This document shows, piece by piece, positions 33,037 through 41,401 of a stretch of 50,695 nucleotides of DNA. The position numbers and the translations under genes were made by a program. Source of the DNA: CALFMR01 sp035550595 (GTDB taxonomy: Bacteria > Acidobacteriota > Vicinamibacteria > Vicinamibacterales > SCN-69-37); assembly GCA_035550595.1 (NCBI GenBank), contig DASZOV010000145.1, positions 1-50,695 of the forward strand, in the 5' to 3' direction. How positions within the stretch are numbered: position 1 is the first letter of the stretch; the number at the start of each line of letters is the position of its first letter. The notes under the pieces are model-generated. The model was given only the letters and a program-made list of their open reading frames with translations, searched no databases and was not told the DNA's origin.

Positions 33037-33199
33037 GGATCGTGTCCGTGTCGCCCACATGATCGATGCGGCCGATGCGCTTGCCAGTTTCATCCGCGGC
33101 CGTGTTCGCGCGGACCTCGACACCGACGTCGTCTGGAACACCGCATCGACCGAGATTCCCGCACTCGTGCCCGCGCTGACGGCGCTCCGAGACACGTAA
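33026..33199 (+). pseudogene. hepT: HepT toxin with internal deletion
   Basis: A 57-aa frame, half the usual HepT length of about 110. The start MQPEDRVRVAHMIDAADALA and FIRGRVRADLD match the HepT N-terminus, and TDVVWNTASTEIPALVPALT matches the C-terminal helix (normally DVDLDIVWNT). The middle, with the R-X4-H-X-Y motif that is both the RNase active site and the AMP acceptor Tyr, is absent. Intact HepT has a DLD both before and after the missing part, so an in-frame deletion between these repeats explains the join. It is likely inactive as a toxin. Confidence 0.75.
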
Positions 33200-33236
33200 G
33201 GATAGAGCCCCGACAGGGAACCTGGAACCCCGTGTC

Positions 33237-33258
33237 CCCTGAGCCTGAAGGCTCAGGG
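33237..33258. terminator. 9-bp hairpin in a convergent gap
   Basis: CCCTGAGCC pairs perfectly with GGCTCAGGG around loop TGAA, between convergent hepT and galE. GGAACC words precede it. The core GCCTGAAGGC is the reverse complement of the core of the hairpin at 11098-11133. No T-run follows. Confidence 0.6.
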
Positions 33259-33272
33259 CTCCACAAACCGGC

Positions 33273-34253
33273 TCAGAGCTTCACGGAATGGGATTCGTGC
33301 CACGTCCACGCGTGGCGGACGATCGTCTCGAGGTCGGCGTACTGACACGACCAGCCGAGCACCTCGCGCGCTCGTGACGGAGCGGCGACGAGTTCCGGTG
33401 GATCGCCGGCGCGGCGTGGCGCTTCGACGAAGGGCACGTCGCGGCCGCTCACGCGCGTTACCGTGTCGATCACGTCACGCACCGAATGGCCGCGTCCGGT
33501 GCCGAGGTTCAGCGCCTGGCTCGGCGTGCCGTGTTCGAGGCCGTCGAGCGCGCGCAGGTGCGCGTCGGCCAGGTCCGCCACGTGGACGTAGTCGCGCACG
33601 GCCGTGCCGTCGGGAGTCGGATAGTCCGTGCCGAACACCCGCACGGGCGGTCGCAGCCCCTGCACGGCGCCGATGACGAGCGGGATCAGGTGCGTTTCGG
33701 GATCGTGATCTTCGCCGATCTCGCCGTCGGGATCCGCGCCGGCCGCGTTGAAGTAGCGCAGGGCGATCCAGCGCATGCCGTGGATGGCCTCGTACCAGCG
33801 CAGCATCTTCTCGATCATCAGCTTCGACTCGCCGTACGGATTCACCGGCGCCTGCGGATGCGCCTCGTCGATCGGCACGCGGATCGGATCGCCGAACGTG
33901 GCGCACGTCGACGAGAACACGATCGTGCGGACGCCGGCTTCACGCATGGCCTCGAGCAGGTTCAGCGTGCCGAAGGTGTTGTTGCGGAAATACTTCGCTG
34001 GGTCGTGCATCGACTCGCCGACGAGCGCGCTCGCGGCGAAGTGCACCACGGCTTCGATCCGGCGGGAGCCGAGGACGTCGACGAGACGTGCCGGGTCTGC
34101 GAGGCTGCCGCGCTCGAGCGGTCCCCACTTCACGGCCCACTCGTGTCCCTGGCTCAGGTCGTCGAACACGATGGGTTCGTGCCCCGCCGCGGCGAGGCGC
34201 TTGCAGGTGTGGCTGCCGATGTAGCCGGCGCCGCCCGTCACGAGAATGCGCAT
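33273..34253 (-). CDS. galE: UDP-glucose 4-epimerase
   Basis: A 326-aa extended SDR that interconverts UDP-glucose and UDP-galactose. RILVTGGAGYIGSHTCKRLA (NAD), VHFAASALVGESMHDPAKYF, VFSSTCATFGDP, and YGESKLMIEKMLRWYEAIHG with the catalytic Tyr-XXX-Lys, then LRYFNAAGADPDGEIGEDHD. It is last in the GH51-galT-IMPase-kinase-galE run, 30 bases after the kinase. Bacterial homologues can also act on UDP-xylose/UDP-arabinose, which would fit the neighbours. Start ATG 34253. Confidence 0.93.
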   Translation of the reverse strand: MRILVTGGAGYIGSHTCKRLAAAGHEPIVFDDLSQGHEWAVKWGPLERGSLADPARLVDVLGSRRIEAVVHFAASALVGESMHDPAKYFRNNTFGTLNLLEAMREAGVRTIVFSSTCATFGDPIRVPIDEAHPQAPVNPYGESKLMIEKMLRWYEAIHGMRWIALRYFNAAGADPDGEIGEDHDPETHLIPLVIGAVQGLRPPVRVFGTDYPTPDGTAVRDYVHVADLADAHLRALDGLEHGTPSQALNLGTGRGHSVRDVIDTVTRVSGRDVPFVEAPRRAGDPPELVAAPSRAREVLGWSCQYADLETIVRHAWTWHESHSVKL

Positions 34254-34283
34254 GGGATCGTTGGTCCTCGATCGCGGGACGCG

Positions 34284-35738
34284 TTACGTCCGATCGATCC
34301 GAATGGCGCCGGTATGCGCGGCGCCGGGAGAGCTGCCATTGAATATGTACGCATCGCGGCCCGTCTCGGCTGTGTATTGGGCCGCGATGCTGCGGACCGC
34401 ATCACTCGCGTCCATCGTGCCCAGAATCGCGACCGTGCCGCCGCTACCGCCGCCCGTGATCTTCGCGCCCAGGATGCCGCGGGCCACGCCGGCCTCGCGC
34501 GCGAGCGCGACGAGGCGATCCGTTCCGTCCGATCCGAGACCGCACGCCGAGTAGCTGGCGTGCGACTCGTACATCAACACTCCAAGCCTGACGGGATCGG
34601 CCGTGGCAGGATCGCGGCGAAGCGCGTGCGCCCACTCCGACACGCGCGCGTGTTCGTGGACGGGATGCGCGGTCGGCGTCCGGACCGCATAGCGTCTCGA
34701 CGGATCGACGCGCGTGACGAGATCGGTCGTGCCGCCGTAGCGCGCGAGGAACGCGCCGCCGTCGATTGCCTCGGGTATCGACGATGCGAACGCACGGAAG
34801 GCGTCGGCGCCGACGTTCGCGAGATAGCCATGCCACCGCGGATCGTCGATCCGCATGTGTCCTTCGCGTTCGCCGGGTGCGACGTGAAGTCCAGCGAGAT
34901 CCGCGAGGATGCGGTATCCCATGAACGCGCCGACCCGCACGGCACCATAGTCCGCGCCGGTGACCGCGTGGCGAATGCCTGAATCGACACCCCACAGCGC
35001 GAGTCCATCGGGCAGCGAGACATGTCCCTGAAGTTCGGCAGGCTGGCAGAGGAGCGCCATGAGGCGGTCGGCTTCGCCGCAGGTCGACGTCATCTGATCC
35101 ATCACGCCGCACGGCGCGCCGACGACGAGGTTCTCGACCTGCTGGCAGCGGACGGCGCATTCACGCGGATCGATCGAGACGTTCCAGGCACGCGTGACGG
35201 CTTCCATCGTCGCCGACTCGATGGCCGCCGACGAGCTGACGCCCTTGCCCTCAGGCACGTCCGATTCGACGAGAATCGTGGCGCCGTTCGTGAAGCGAGT
35301 GCCCATCTCGCACGCGAGCACGTGAAAGACACCCGCGACGTACGCGGCCCATCGCCGCGACGGATCGGCGGCGAACCACGCGCGCACGTCGTCGTAGGAG
35401 CGATGTGGATCCGCCACCAGATCGAGCGGCACCTCGGCGCGGCGGTCGGCTTCGCCCTGACGGATGGACACGATCGCGATCGATGGCTTCGACCACGGCC
35501 GAACCGCCACGCGCGTGGCCTCGCGGATGGGCCACTGCAGCACGAGCGCGCCTGAGTAATCAGCGATGCCGCCCATCACGTCGAGGCGTCCAGGCGCGCG
35601 CGCGATCCATGCCGGGCCACCTTCGCCGTCCGGCTGCGGTGGCCAAGCGCCGGCGTTCAATCGCGCGGAGACGTCGGTTGCGAAGCGCTCCAGATCGGGC
35701 GCGCGCGTGGAGAGCGGGCCAACCGGACGAAACGTCAC
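34284..35738 (-). CDS. GHMP sugar kinase, L-arabinokinase/galactokinase-like
   Basis: A 484-aa GHMP kinase that makes a sugar 1-phosphate. The N-terminal motif is ARAPGRLDVMGGIADYSGAL, as in plant L-arabinokinase, instead of the GRVNLIGEHTDYNGG of galactokinase. ATP loop VPEGKGVSSSAAIESATMEA and a C-terminal ITGGGSGGTVAIL follow. GTG 35738 overlaps the previous stop as GTGA. The substrate may be L-arabinose, galactose or both; position beside an arabinofuranosidase and a GalT favours arabinose or mixed use, but this is inference. Confidence 0.8.
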   Translation of the reverse strand: MTFRPVGPLSTRAPDLERFATDVSARLNAGAWPPQPDGEGGPAWIARAPGRLDVMGGIADYSGALVLQWPIREATRVAVRPWSKPSIAIVSIRQGEADRRAEVPLDLVADPHRSYDDVRAWFAADPSRRWAAYVAGVFHVLACEMGTRFTNGATILVESDVPEGKGVSSSAAIESATMEAVTRAWNVSIDPRECAVRCQQVENLVVGAPCGVMDQMTSTCGEADRLMALLCQPAELQGHVSLPDGLALWGVDSGIRHAVTGADYGAVRVGAFMGYRILADLAGLHVAPGEREGHMRIDDPRWHGYLANVGADAFRAFASSIPEAIDGGAFLARYGGTTDLVTRVDPSRRYAVRTPTAHPVHEHARVSEWAHALRRDPATADPVRLGVLMYESHASYSACGLGSDGTDRLVALAREAGVARGILGAKITGGGSGGTVAILGTMDASDAVRSIAAQYTAETGRDAYIFNGSSPGAAHTGAIRIDRT

Positions 35739-36742
35739 GCGAGGAGCCCTCGGCGGCGGAGCGCTTCGCGCAAGTGCGGCTCGACGACGTCACGCACGGC
35801 GGCGTTCGCGTAGCCGATCCAGCTCACGTCGCTCGTGACGTCGAGCGGCGCGGCGAGCGGCCGGCCGTGCTCGTCGGTCACGATCACGCCGAGCTCGCGC
35901 GCGATGAGCTCCGTGCACAGATCGTACGGATGACAGCAGAGGGCCGCGCCACCAACTCGACGTCGCTCGACGAGCGGACGGAGATCGGCGACGACGCGGT
36001 CATGGCCCGCCATCAACTCGTAGAGTTGTCCGCCGCTCGAGATGTACTGGTCCTCGAACCACTGCGCCTTGCCCGGTTGCGGCGGACCGAGCACCGCGGC
36101 CGCGATCTCATCGTCGATGGCCGCGAGCTCCGCCCGGTTGCCCGGGAAGAAGCGCGCGATCGTCGCGAAGCCGTGGGCGACGGTTGTCGCCGACGATGGC
36201 CGGATCTCGATTGGCGTGCGTTCGCCCGTCAATCGGTTCGTGCGAAGTGCTGCCGCGCCTTGGCCGCGCACCGCCCAGAGCTCGTCCGAGAGATGTTGCT
36301 TGACGAGCGGAATCTCCGTCTGCACGGCGAGCTCGATGTCGGCCAGCGTGTGCGGACCGGGCCCGGCCGCCACGCCCGTGAGAATCCACGCCGGCCGCTT
36401 CTGGTACATCACGCCGCGCGTTCCGTCGATCGGATCGACGATGAGCGTCCATCGTGCGCGTTTCCGGTCGGCGCCGGCCGGAATGACGACCTCGCCGCCT
36501 TCGAGCCCTTCAGCGACGAGCACCACGGGCGCCTCGCGCGTCGCGATTGTCCGCTCGATTTCGTCCGCGAGCGAGTGCTCGGCCACGGCATCGATTGCGT
36601 AGATCGTGTCGCCCTCGACGTCGCGCGCAACGTCCGACAACGCGCCTGCTGCCGCACGCTCGCATGCCTCGACGACGTGTCGGCGGATGTCCCGATGGAT
36701 CGCCTGGATGGGCTCGAGCAGAGGATGTGCAGGCGTCGTCAT
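35735..36742 (-). CDS. Inositol monophosphatase-family protein
   Basis: A 335-aa Mg-dependent phosphatase of the IMPase/FBPase superfamily. The metal motif DPIDGTRGVMYQKRPAWI is clear, with the upstream Glu in VLVAEGLEGGE and a late Asp in CHPYDLCTELIARELG. The usual WD aspartate is replaced by a PYD at the right place. It overlaps galT by ATGA and the kinase by GTGA, so it is made in step with both. Perhaps it removes a dead-end sugar phosphate; substrate unknown. Confidence 0.82.
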   Translation of the reverse strand: MTTPAHPLLEPIQAIHRDIRRHVVEACERAAAGALSDVARDVEGDTIYAIDAVAEHSLADEIERTIATREAPVVLVAEGLEGGEVVIPAGADRKRARWTLIVDPIDGTRGVMYQKRPAWILTGVAAGPGPHTLADIELAVQTEIPLVKQHLSDELWAVRGQGAAALRTNRLTGERTPIEIRPSSATTVAHGFATIARFFPGNRAELAAIDDEIAAAVLGPPQPGKAQWFEDQYISSGGQLYELMAGHDRVVADLRPLVERRRVGGAALCCHPYDLCTELIARELGVIVTDEHGRPLAAPLDVTSDVSWIGYANAAVRDVVEPHLREALRRRGLLA

Positions 36743-37773
36743 CGCGCGGTAGGTTCCGAAATCGATCGGTAGTGCGGGCCGCCCGCGGCCACGAGCTCCG
36801 CGGCCTTCTCCTCGGGCGACGTGTCGCTCAGGAAGTTGCCGCCGCCAATTTCCGGCCCGGCCAGGTACTTGAGCAGGTTCGGCCGACGCAGCGGCGGGTG
36901 GAACTCGATGTGGAAATGGAATCCGCGCGCATCGTCTCGCACCGGCGCCTGGTGGAGCGCCATGACGTAAGGAAACGGCATCCGCCACAGGTTGTCGAAC
37001 CGGATGACGACGTCGCGCAGCACGGTCGCGAGATCGCGGCGTTCCTCGTCGTCGAGATCGGCAATCGAGCCGACGCTGCGGAGCGGAGCGACGAACGTCT
37101 CATACGCATAGCGCGCGAAGTACGGCACGAACGCGATCGCGCTGCCGTGTTCGGCGACGAGGCGCCGGCCATCCTGACGCTCGGCCGCGATGACGTCCTG
37201 GAACAGCACGCGTCCCGTCTCGTCGAGATGCCGGCGTCCGGCGGCGAGCTCCGTGCCGATGTACTTGAACGTGAAGTTCGTCGCGTAGATCTGGCAGTGC
37301 GGGTGCGGATTGCTGACGCCGACGGCCTCGCCCTTGTTCTCGAACACGAGGACGAAGGTGACGTCCGGGTGACGCGCGAGCTCGCGCATCTGGTCCTGCC
37401 AGGTGCCGAGGAGCGCGTCGACGCCGTCGACGTCGAGCTCGGCGAGCGTGACGTCATGCCGCGGGCTGTAGCAGACGACGCGTGCCAGGCCGGTCGCGGG
37501 CCGATTGCGATAGATGCCGGCTGGCGCTGGAAGATCGCGAGGCGCGTCGCCGACACAGGGATGGTCGTTGTCGAAGACGAACGTGCCGGTGTAACGCGGA
37601 TTGACGGCGCCGCTCACGCGCGCGTTGCCGGGGCAGAGATAGCAGCCAGGATCGAAAGCGGGCGGCTGCGCGGAGGGCGGCGGCAGTTCGGCGCCGGACC
37701 ATGGCCGAGACTGCCGGTGCGCGGCGACGATGATCCACTCCTCACGCAGCGGATGCCAGCGTTCCTCCCACAT
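36739..37773 (-). CDS. galT: Hexose-1-phosphate uridylyltransferase
   Basis: A 344-aa HIT-superfamily enzyme that swaps UMP between UDP-glucose and galactose 1-phosphate (Leloir pathway). CYLCPGN with Zn cysteines, NPRYTGTFVFDNDHP, VFENKGEAVGVSNPHPHCQIYA with the nucleophile His in HPHCQ, and FHIEFHPPLRRPNLLKYLAG. Start ATG 37773 gives the family N-terminus WEERWHPLREEWIIVAAHR. It lies 83 bases after GH51 and overlaps the IMPase gene by four. Together with the kinase and galE it completes sugar 1-phosphate to UDP-sugar conversion. Confidence 0.93.
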   Translation of the reverse strand: MWEERWHPLREEWIIVAAHRQSRPWSGAELPPPSAQPPAFDPGCYLCPGNARVSGAVNPRYTGTFVFDNDHPCVGDAPRDLPAPAGIYRNRPATGLARVVCYSPRHDVTLAELDVDGVDALLGTWQDQMRELARHPDVTFVLVFENKGEAVGVSNPHPHCQIYATNFTFKYIGTELAAGRRHLDETGRVLFQDVIAAERQDGRRLVAEHGSAIAFVPYFARYAYETFVAPLRSVGSIADLDDEERRDLATVLRDVVIRFDNLWRMPFPYVMALHQAPVRDDARGFHFHIEFHPPLRRPNLLKYLAGPEIGGGNFLSDTSPEEKAAELVAAGGPHYRSISEPTAR

Positions 37774-37856
37774 GATCGCGCGCCGATGTTATCAACGTCC
37801 CGCGCCAGGCGCCCGCAACCGGAGCGGTCGACGCAGCGGCTCGGTCGGGTGCGTGC

Positions 37857-39818
37857 TCAGCGCGCGTGGATCGTCAGCACGACGATGCTCGACGCGGGCA
37901 CCTCGTAGGTGAACGTCGGCGCGACACCGGTGACCGTCGACGCGACCGGCACGACGGCCTTCGGCGCCTCGATCGAGTTGGTCGCCTGCGGATCGCCTCC
38001 GAGCGTCAGCGCCTCGGCGGTTGGGGCGAGCGTGCCCGCACCTTTCAGGTCGAGCGTGACGGGCGCGGCGGCATCACCGGCGTTCACGAGCTTGACGTAG
38101 ATGGCGCCCGAGCCGCTGTCTCGCGTCGCCGACACGAAGACGTCCGTGTCGGTTGCCGACGCGCGCAGCATTTCATCGCCGATGTGCGTGCCGAAGAGCT
38201 TGATGGCGTAGTAGCTCGGCGATCCGTAGACGCCGAGCGTGTCGTAGCCGATGAGGTTCGGCCGCCACTGTCGTGCGCCCGGGTTCACGTTGACGAGGAG
38301 CGGCGCGTAGCAGTTCATCACGACGATGTCGGCGTTCTTCTCCATCTGGGTCATCCACGCCGCGTCGCCGAGCGCGGCGCGCATGTTCGGCGTCGGCGCC
38401 TCGCCGCGCGAGCGCGGATTCCACGGCTCGAACGGCGTCTCGTACGCGCCCCATTCGCCGACGAAGATCTTCGGTCCCTTGCGGTCGTACGTCTCGTATT
38501 GGCCGCGCGCCATCTTCAGGAACGTGTCGACCGGCCGATAGTAGTGCTCGTCGACGACGTCGGGCGTGAGGCTGTGGACACGGCGGGCCTCCGGCTGTTC
38601 GAATCCCACTGTCGAGATGACCTGCAGATTCGGGTAGCGCGCCTTGATGGCCGCGTTGAATTGCGCGAAGCGCTGATCGTAAGAGCCGGAGCGGTCGAAG
38701 AAGTCCTCGTTGCCGACTTCCACGTAGGTCAGGTGGAACGGCTCGGGATGTCCGGCCTTCGCGCGAACCGATCCCCACTTCGACGACGCGGGGCCGCTGA
38801 CGTATTCAATCTCGTCGAGCGCGTCCTGGATGTACGGCTGGAGGTCCGGCCCCGGCGTGACGTGCGCGCCCTTGAGCGAGTAGCCCGCGTACACGGCCAG
38901 CACCGGCTCGGCGTGCATGTCCTCGCACCACAGCAGGAACTCGTAGAGGCCGAGCCCGTCCGACGATCGGTACGTCCACGGCGCCATGTGTCCCGGCCGA
39001 TCCGACAGCGGACCGATCGTCTTCTTCCAGTCGAAGCGGTCCGCGATCTGGTCGCCTTCGAGGTAGTTGCCGCCAGGGAAGCGCAGGAACTTCGGCTGCA
39101 TGTCGACGAGCATCTGCAGCAGATCCGGACGGAAGCCGTTCGGCTGATTCTTGAACGTCGGCGGGAAGAGCGACACGAGACTGAACCACACGGTGCCGGG
39201 ACGATCGATCGTCAGCGCATAGCGCGCCGCGGCCGTGGTCGGCGTGTCGCCGGTCGTGAGCGTCAGGTCGTACTGCTTCCAGTCCGGCGTCACCCGTGCG
39301 ACGCGTCCGCTCGCGTACGTCGTCCGGCCATCGGTGCTCTGGATGGAAACGGTGACCGGCCCCGTGAAGCCGCGCGTCGCCTTGGCGTAGAACGACGCGC
39401 GGTAGGTCGTGTGCGGCCGGACGGGAATGCCCCAGTACCCCTCGTTGGCGATGCCGGCCGGCGTCGTCGCCGAGGCGCGCGTGACGTCGAGGCGGAGGCT
39501 CGTGCCGATCGTCTTGTTGAGCGGCGCGGCCGGGTCGAGCGCGATCGATGCGGCGGTGCCGTCGTGCTCGACGGTCGACCAGTGCACCGGAGACGACGCG
39601 TCGTCGAGGAACGCGCGATTCTGGACGAGCTCGGCGTACAGGCCGCCGTCGTACGCGTGGTTGATCTCCTCGGTCATCAGGCCGTAGAAGAGCGGGCTCA
39701 CCTTCGCGACGGGCGCCGAAGCATCGATGGCAATCGTGGGACCGGCCGCGCGCGTCGCCGTTGCGGCGGCGGCGATGCCGAGGGCCAGGAGAAGCGCCGT
39801 CATCCGTTGTCTCGTCAT
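37857..39818 (-). CDS. Secreted alpha-L-arabinofuranosidase (GH51 type)
   Basis: A 653-aa glycosidase with signal peptide (MTALLLALGIAAAATATRA). An N-terminal carbohydrate-binding beta domain precedes a TIM barrel: KFLRFPGGNYLEGDQIADRF, LLWCEDMHAEPVLAVYAGYS, acid/base Glu in YVEVGNEDFFDRSG and nucleophile Glu in FVGEWGAYETPFEP, with HYYRPVDTFLKMA between them. It should release arabinose from arabinan or arabinoxylan. Start ATG 39818 sits just before the signal; the open frame upstream is not plausible. First gene of the sugar operon, downstream of a LacI-type operator. Confidence 0.93.
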   Translation of the reverse strand: MTRQRMTALLLALGIAAAATATRAAGPTIAIDASAPVAKVSPLFYGLMTEEINHAYDGGLYAELVQNRAFLDDASSPVHWSTVEHDGTAASIALDPAAPLNKTIGTSLRLDVTRASATTPAGIANEGYWGIPVRPHTTYRASFYAKATRGFTGPVTVSIQSTDGRTTYASGRVARVTPDWKQYDLTLTTGDTPTTAAARYALTIDRPGTVWFSLVSLFPPTFKNQPNGFRPDLLQMLVDMQPKFLRFPGGNYLEGDQIADRFDWKKTIGPLSDRPGHMAPWTYRSSDGLGLYEFLLWCEDMHAEPVLAVYAGYSLKGAHVTPGPDLQPYIQDALDEIEYVSGPASSKWGSVRAKAGHPEPFHLTYVEVGNEDFFDRSGSYDQRFAQFNAAIKARYPNLQVISTVGFEQPEARRVHSLTPDVVDEHYYRPVDTFLKMARGQYETYDRKGPKIFVGEWGAYETPFEPWNPRSRGEAPTPNMRAALGDAAWMTQMEKNADIVVMNCYAPLLVNVNPGARQWRPNLIGYDTLGVYGSPSYYAIKLFGTHIGDEMLRASATDTDVFVSATRDSGSGAIYVKLVNAGDAAAPVTLDLKGAGTLAPTAEALTLGGDPQATNSIEAPKAVVPVASTVTGVAPTFTYEVPASSIVVLTIHAR

Positions 39819-39900
39819 GATCACGACTCCCGCGGGCGGCCGACCGTCGGCCGCGCCGCCCTTGATTTCATCGATCGGCTTGTGTACTTTCCCGGCACAT

Positions 39901-39906
39901 CTTATA
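39901..39906 (-). promoter_or_regulatory. -10 element of the GH51 operon
   Basis: Minus-strand TATAAG abuts the operator at 39907-39920. A start near 39894 gives a leader of about 76 bases before ATG 39818. Confidence 0.5.
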
Positions 39907-39920
39907 TGAAACCGGTTCCA
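39907..39920. promoter_or_regulatory. LacI-family operator
   Basis: TGAAACCGGTTCCA fits the 14-bp LacI/CcpA-type dyad TGNNANCGNTNNCA; one change from the perfect palindrome TGAAACCGGTTTCA. It sits in the 161-bp divergent gap between GH51 and the CE7 esterase, directly upstream of a -10 box, the position expected for repression. Regulator gene not in the window. Confidence 0.6.
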
Positions 39921-39979
39921 CATCGCGGTGCGCACGAGCGACGTCGTCGAGCGTCGCGCGCGTTGTCGAGGAGGCCGTC

Positions 39980-41332
39980 ATGATCCGTCGATTGTCCTGG
40001 TGCGTCGCTCTGCTCGTGTCCGGCGCGGTGCTCGTCGCGCAGCGGTCCGGTCCCATTCCGCAGCAGCTCACGTTCACGCCGTATCACGCCAGCGGCATCT
40101 ACGACATCGGCGAGACCGTCGGATGGACCGTGACGCCGGGCCCGACACCGCCGACCTACGCCTACCGCTGGACGATCCGCCGCAACAATGCCGTCGTCCT
40201 GAAGGAAGGGACGCTCGATCTGTCGACTGGACACGACACGATCGAGATCGTCGGCGACCAGCCGGAGATGATCTACGTCGCGGTGCAGGCGTATGACGCG
40301 TCGGGGCAAGCCGCCGCGGCCGCGCCGGGCGGAACGACGTCATTCGTCGGCGGCAACACGGGACTGAATCGCGGACTGTACGCCGTGGGCGCGGCCGTCG
40401 CGCCCCGCAGGATCGGGCTGTCGACGCCGCGGCCAGCGGACTTCGACGCCTTCTGGGATGGCAAGCTCGCGGCACAGGCGGAGATGCCCGTGAACGCGGG
40501 CCTGACGCCCGTCGCGACCGACGTGCCGGGCGTCGACCTCGAGATGTTCCAGCTCGACGCGTTGGGGTCGCAGGTACACGGCTACCTGGCCAAGCCGACG
40601 CGCGAGGGGAAGTTTCCAGCCCTCATGCAACTGCAGTACGCCGGCGTCTACGCGTTGAACGCGGAAGCCGACGCGCGGCGTGCGGCCGATGGGTGGCTCG
40701 TCGTCAACGTCGACTCGCACGACAAACTGCCGTCGGATCCGTCGGGCGGCGTGCCGCGCAACTATCAGACGATCGGCAACACCAGCCGCGAGTCGTCATA
40801 TTTCCTCGACATGTACCTGCGCGACTCACGCGCGCTCGATTACCTGCGCTCGCGGCCGGACTGGGACGGCAAGACGGTCGTGCTCATCGGCGGCAGCATG
40901 GGCGGTCAGCAAAGCCTCGCGCTGGCGGGCCTGCGTTCGAAGGACATCACGGCCGCGCTCGTCTGCGTGCCGGCCGGCGCCGATACGAACGGCGACCTGC
41001 ACGGCCGCAAGGCCGGCTATCCCAACTGGCCGTCGGACAATCCCGCCGCGATGACGACGGCGCTCTATTTCGATCCGGTGAACTTCGCGTCGCGCATCAC
41101 GGTGCCCGTCTTCGCGGGATTCGGCTTCATCGACACGATCTCGCCGCCCGCCGGCGTCTGGACGGCGATGAACCAGCTCGCCGGACCCGTCGAGGTGCTG
41201 CCGATGATCGACGCGAACCACGACAACATGACACCCGACAAGACGCGCCCGTGCACGACGCGGACGAACGAGATCCTCGACACGATCGTCCACGGCGGAA
41301 CGTTCACGCCGACAGTGCAGGACCTGCCGTGA
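39980..41332 (+). CDS. Acetyl esterase, CE7/AXE1 family
   Basis: A 450-aa exported enzyme. Signal peptide (WCVALLVSGAVLVA), an N-terminal beta domain of about 110 residues (GIYDIGETVGWTVTPG), then a CE7 alpha/beta hydrolase: nucleophile elbow VVLIGGSMGGQQSLALAGL, acid in FGFIDTISPPAGVW, His in DANHDNMTPD. Should remove acetyl groups from xylo- or arabino-oligosaccharides. GAGGAGG precedes ATG 39980. Its last 156 codons recur at 43339-43806. Divergent from GH51 and probably under the same operator. Confidence 0.9.
   Translation: MIRRLSWCVALLVSGAVLVAQRSGPIPQQLTFTPYHASGIYDIGETVGWTVTPGPTPPTYAYRWTIRRNNAVVLKEGTLDLSTGHDTIEIVGDQPEMIYVAVQAYDASGQAAAAAPGGTTSFVGGNTGLNRGLYAVGAAVAPRRIGLSTPRPADFDAFWDGKLAAQAEMPVNAGLTPVATDVPGVDLEMFQLDALGSQVHGYLAKPTREGKFPALMQLQYAGVYALNAEADARRAADGWLVVNVDSHDKLPSDPSGGVPRNYQTIGNTSRESSYFLDMYLRDSRALDYLRSRPDWDGKTVVLIGGSMGGQQSLALAGLRSKDITAALVCVPAGADTNGDLHGRKAGYPNWPSDNPAAMTTALYFDPVNFASRITVPVFAGFGFIDTISPPAGVWTAMNQLAGPVEVLPMIDANHDNMTPDKTRPCTTRTNEILDTIVHGGTFTPTVQDLP
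40865..41332 (+). repeat. Direct repeat A, 3' end of the intact esterase gene
   Basis: This 468-bp segment aligns without gaps with 43339-43806, 22 differences by my count (about 95% identical). TGATC after the stop is also shared. It is the left boundary of the island at 41333-43338. Confidence 0.9.
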
Positions 41333-41401
41333 TCAGGGAGACTGCATTGAGAAGTCTTGCAACCTGTTGGCGATGTCGTGTCGTGGACAGCTACTCTTCG
41401 A

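Noticed and set aside
29225..33199. Novel linkage of sugar importer and toxin-antitoxin pair as one system
   Set aside because: The TA pair simply follows the operon; MntA/HepT pairs occur in many contexts and nothing shows a functional link.
37866..39983. 705-codon plus-strand frame opposite GH51
   Set aside because: The minus-strand product has full GH51 motifs; the plus product is low-complexity and Arg-rich.
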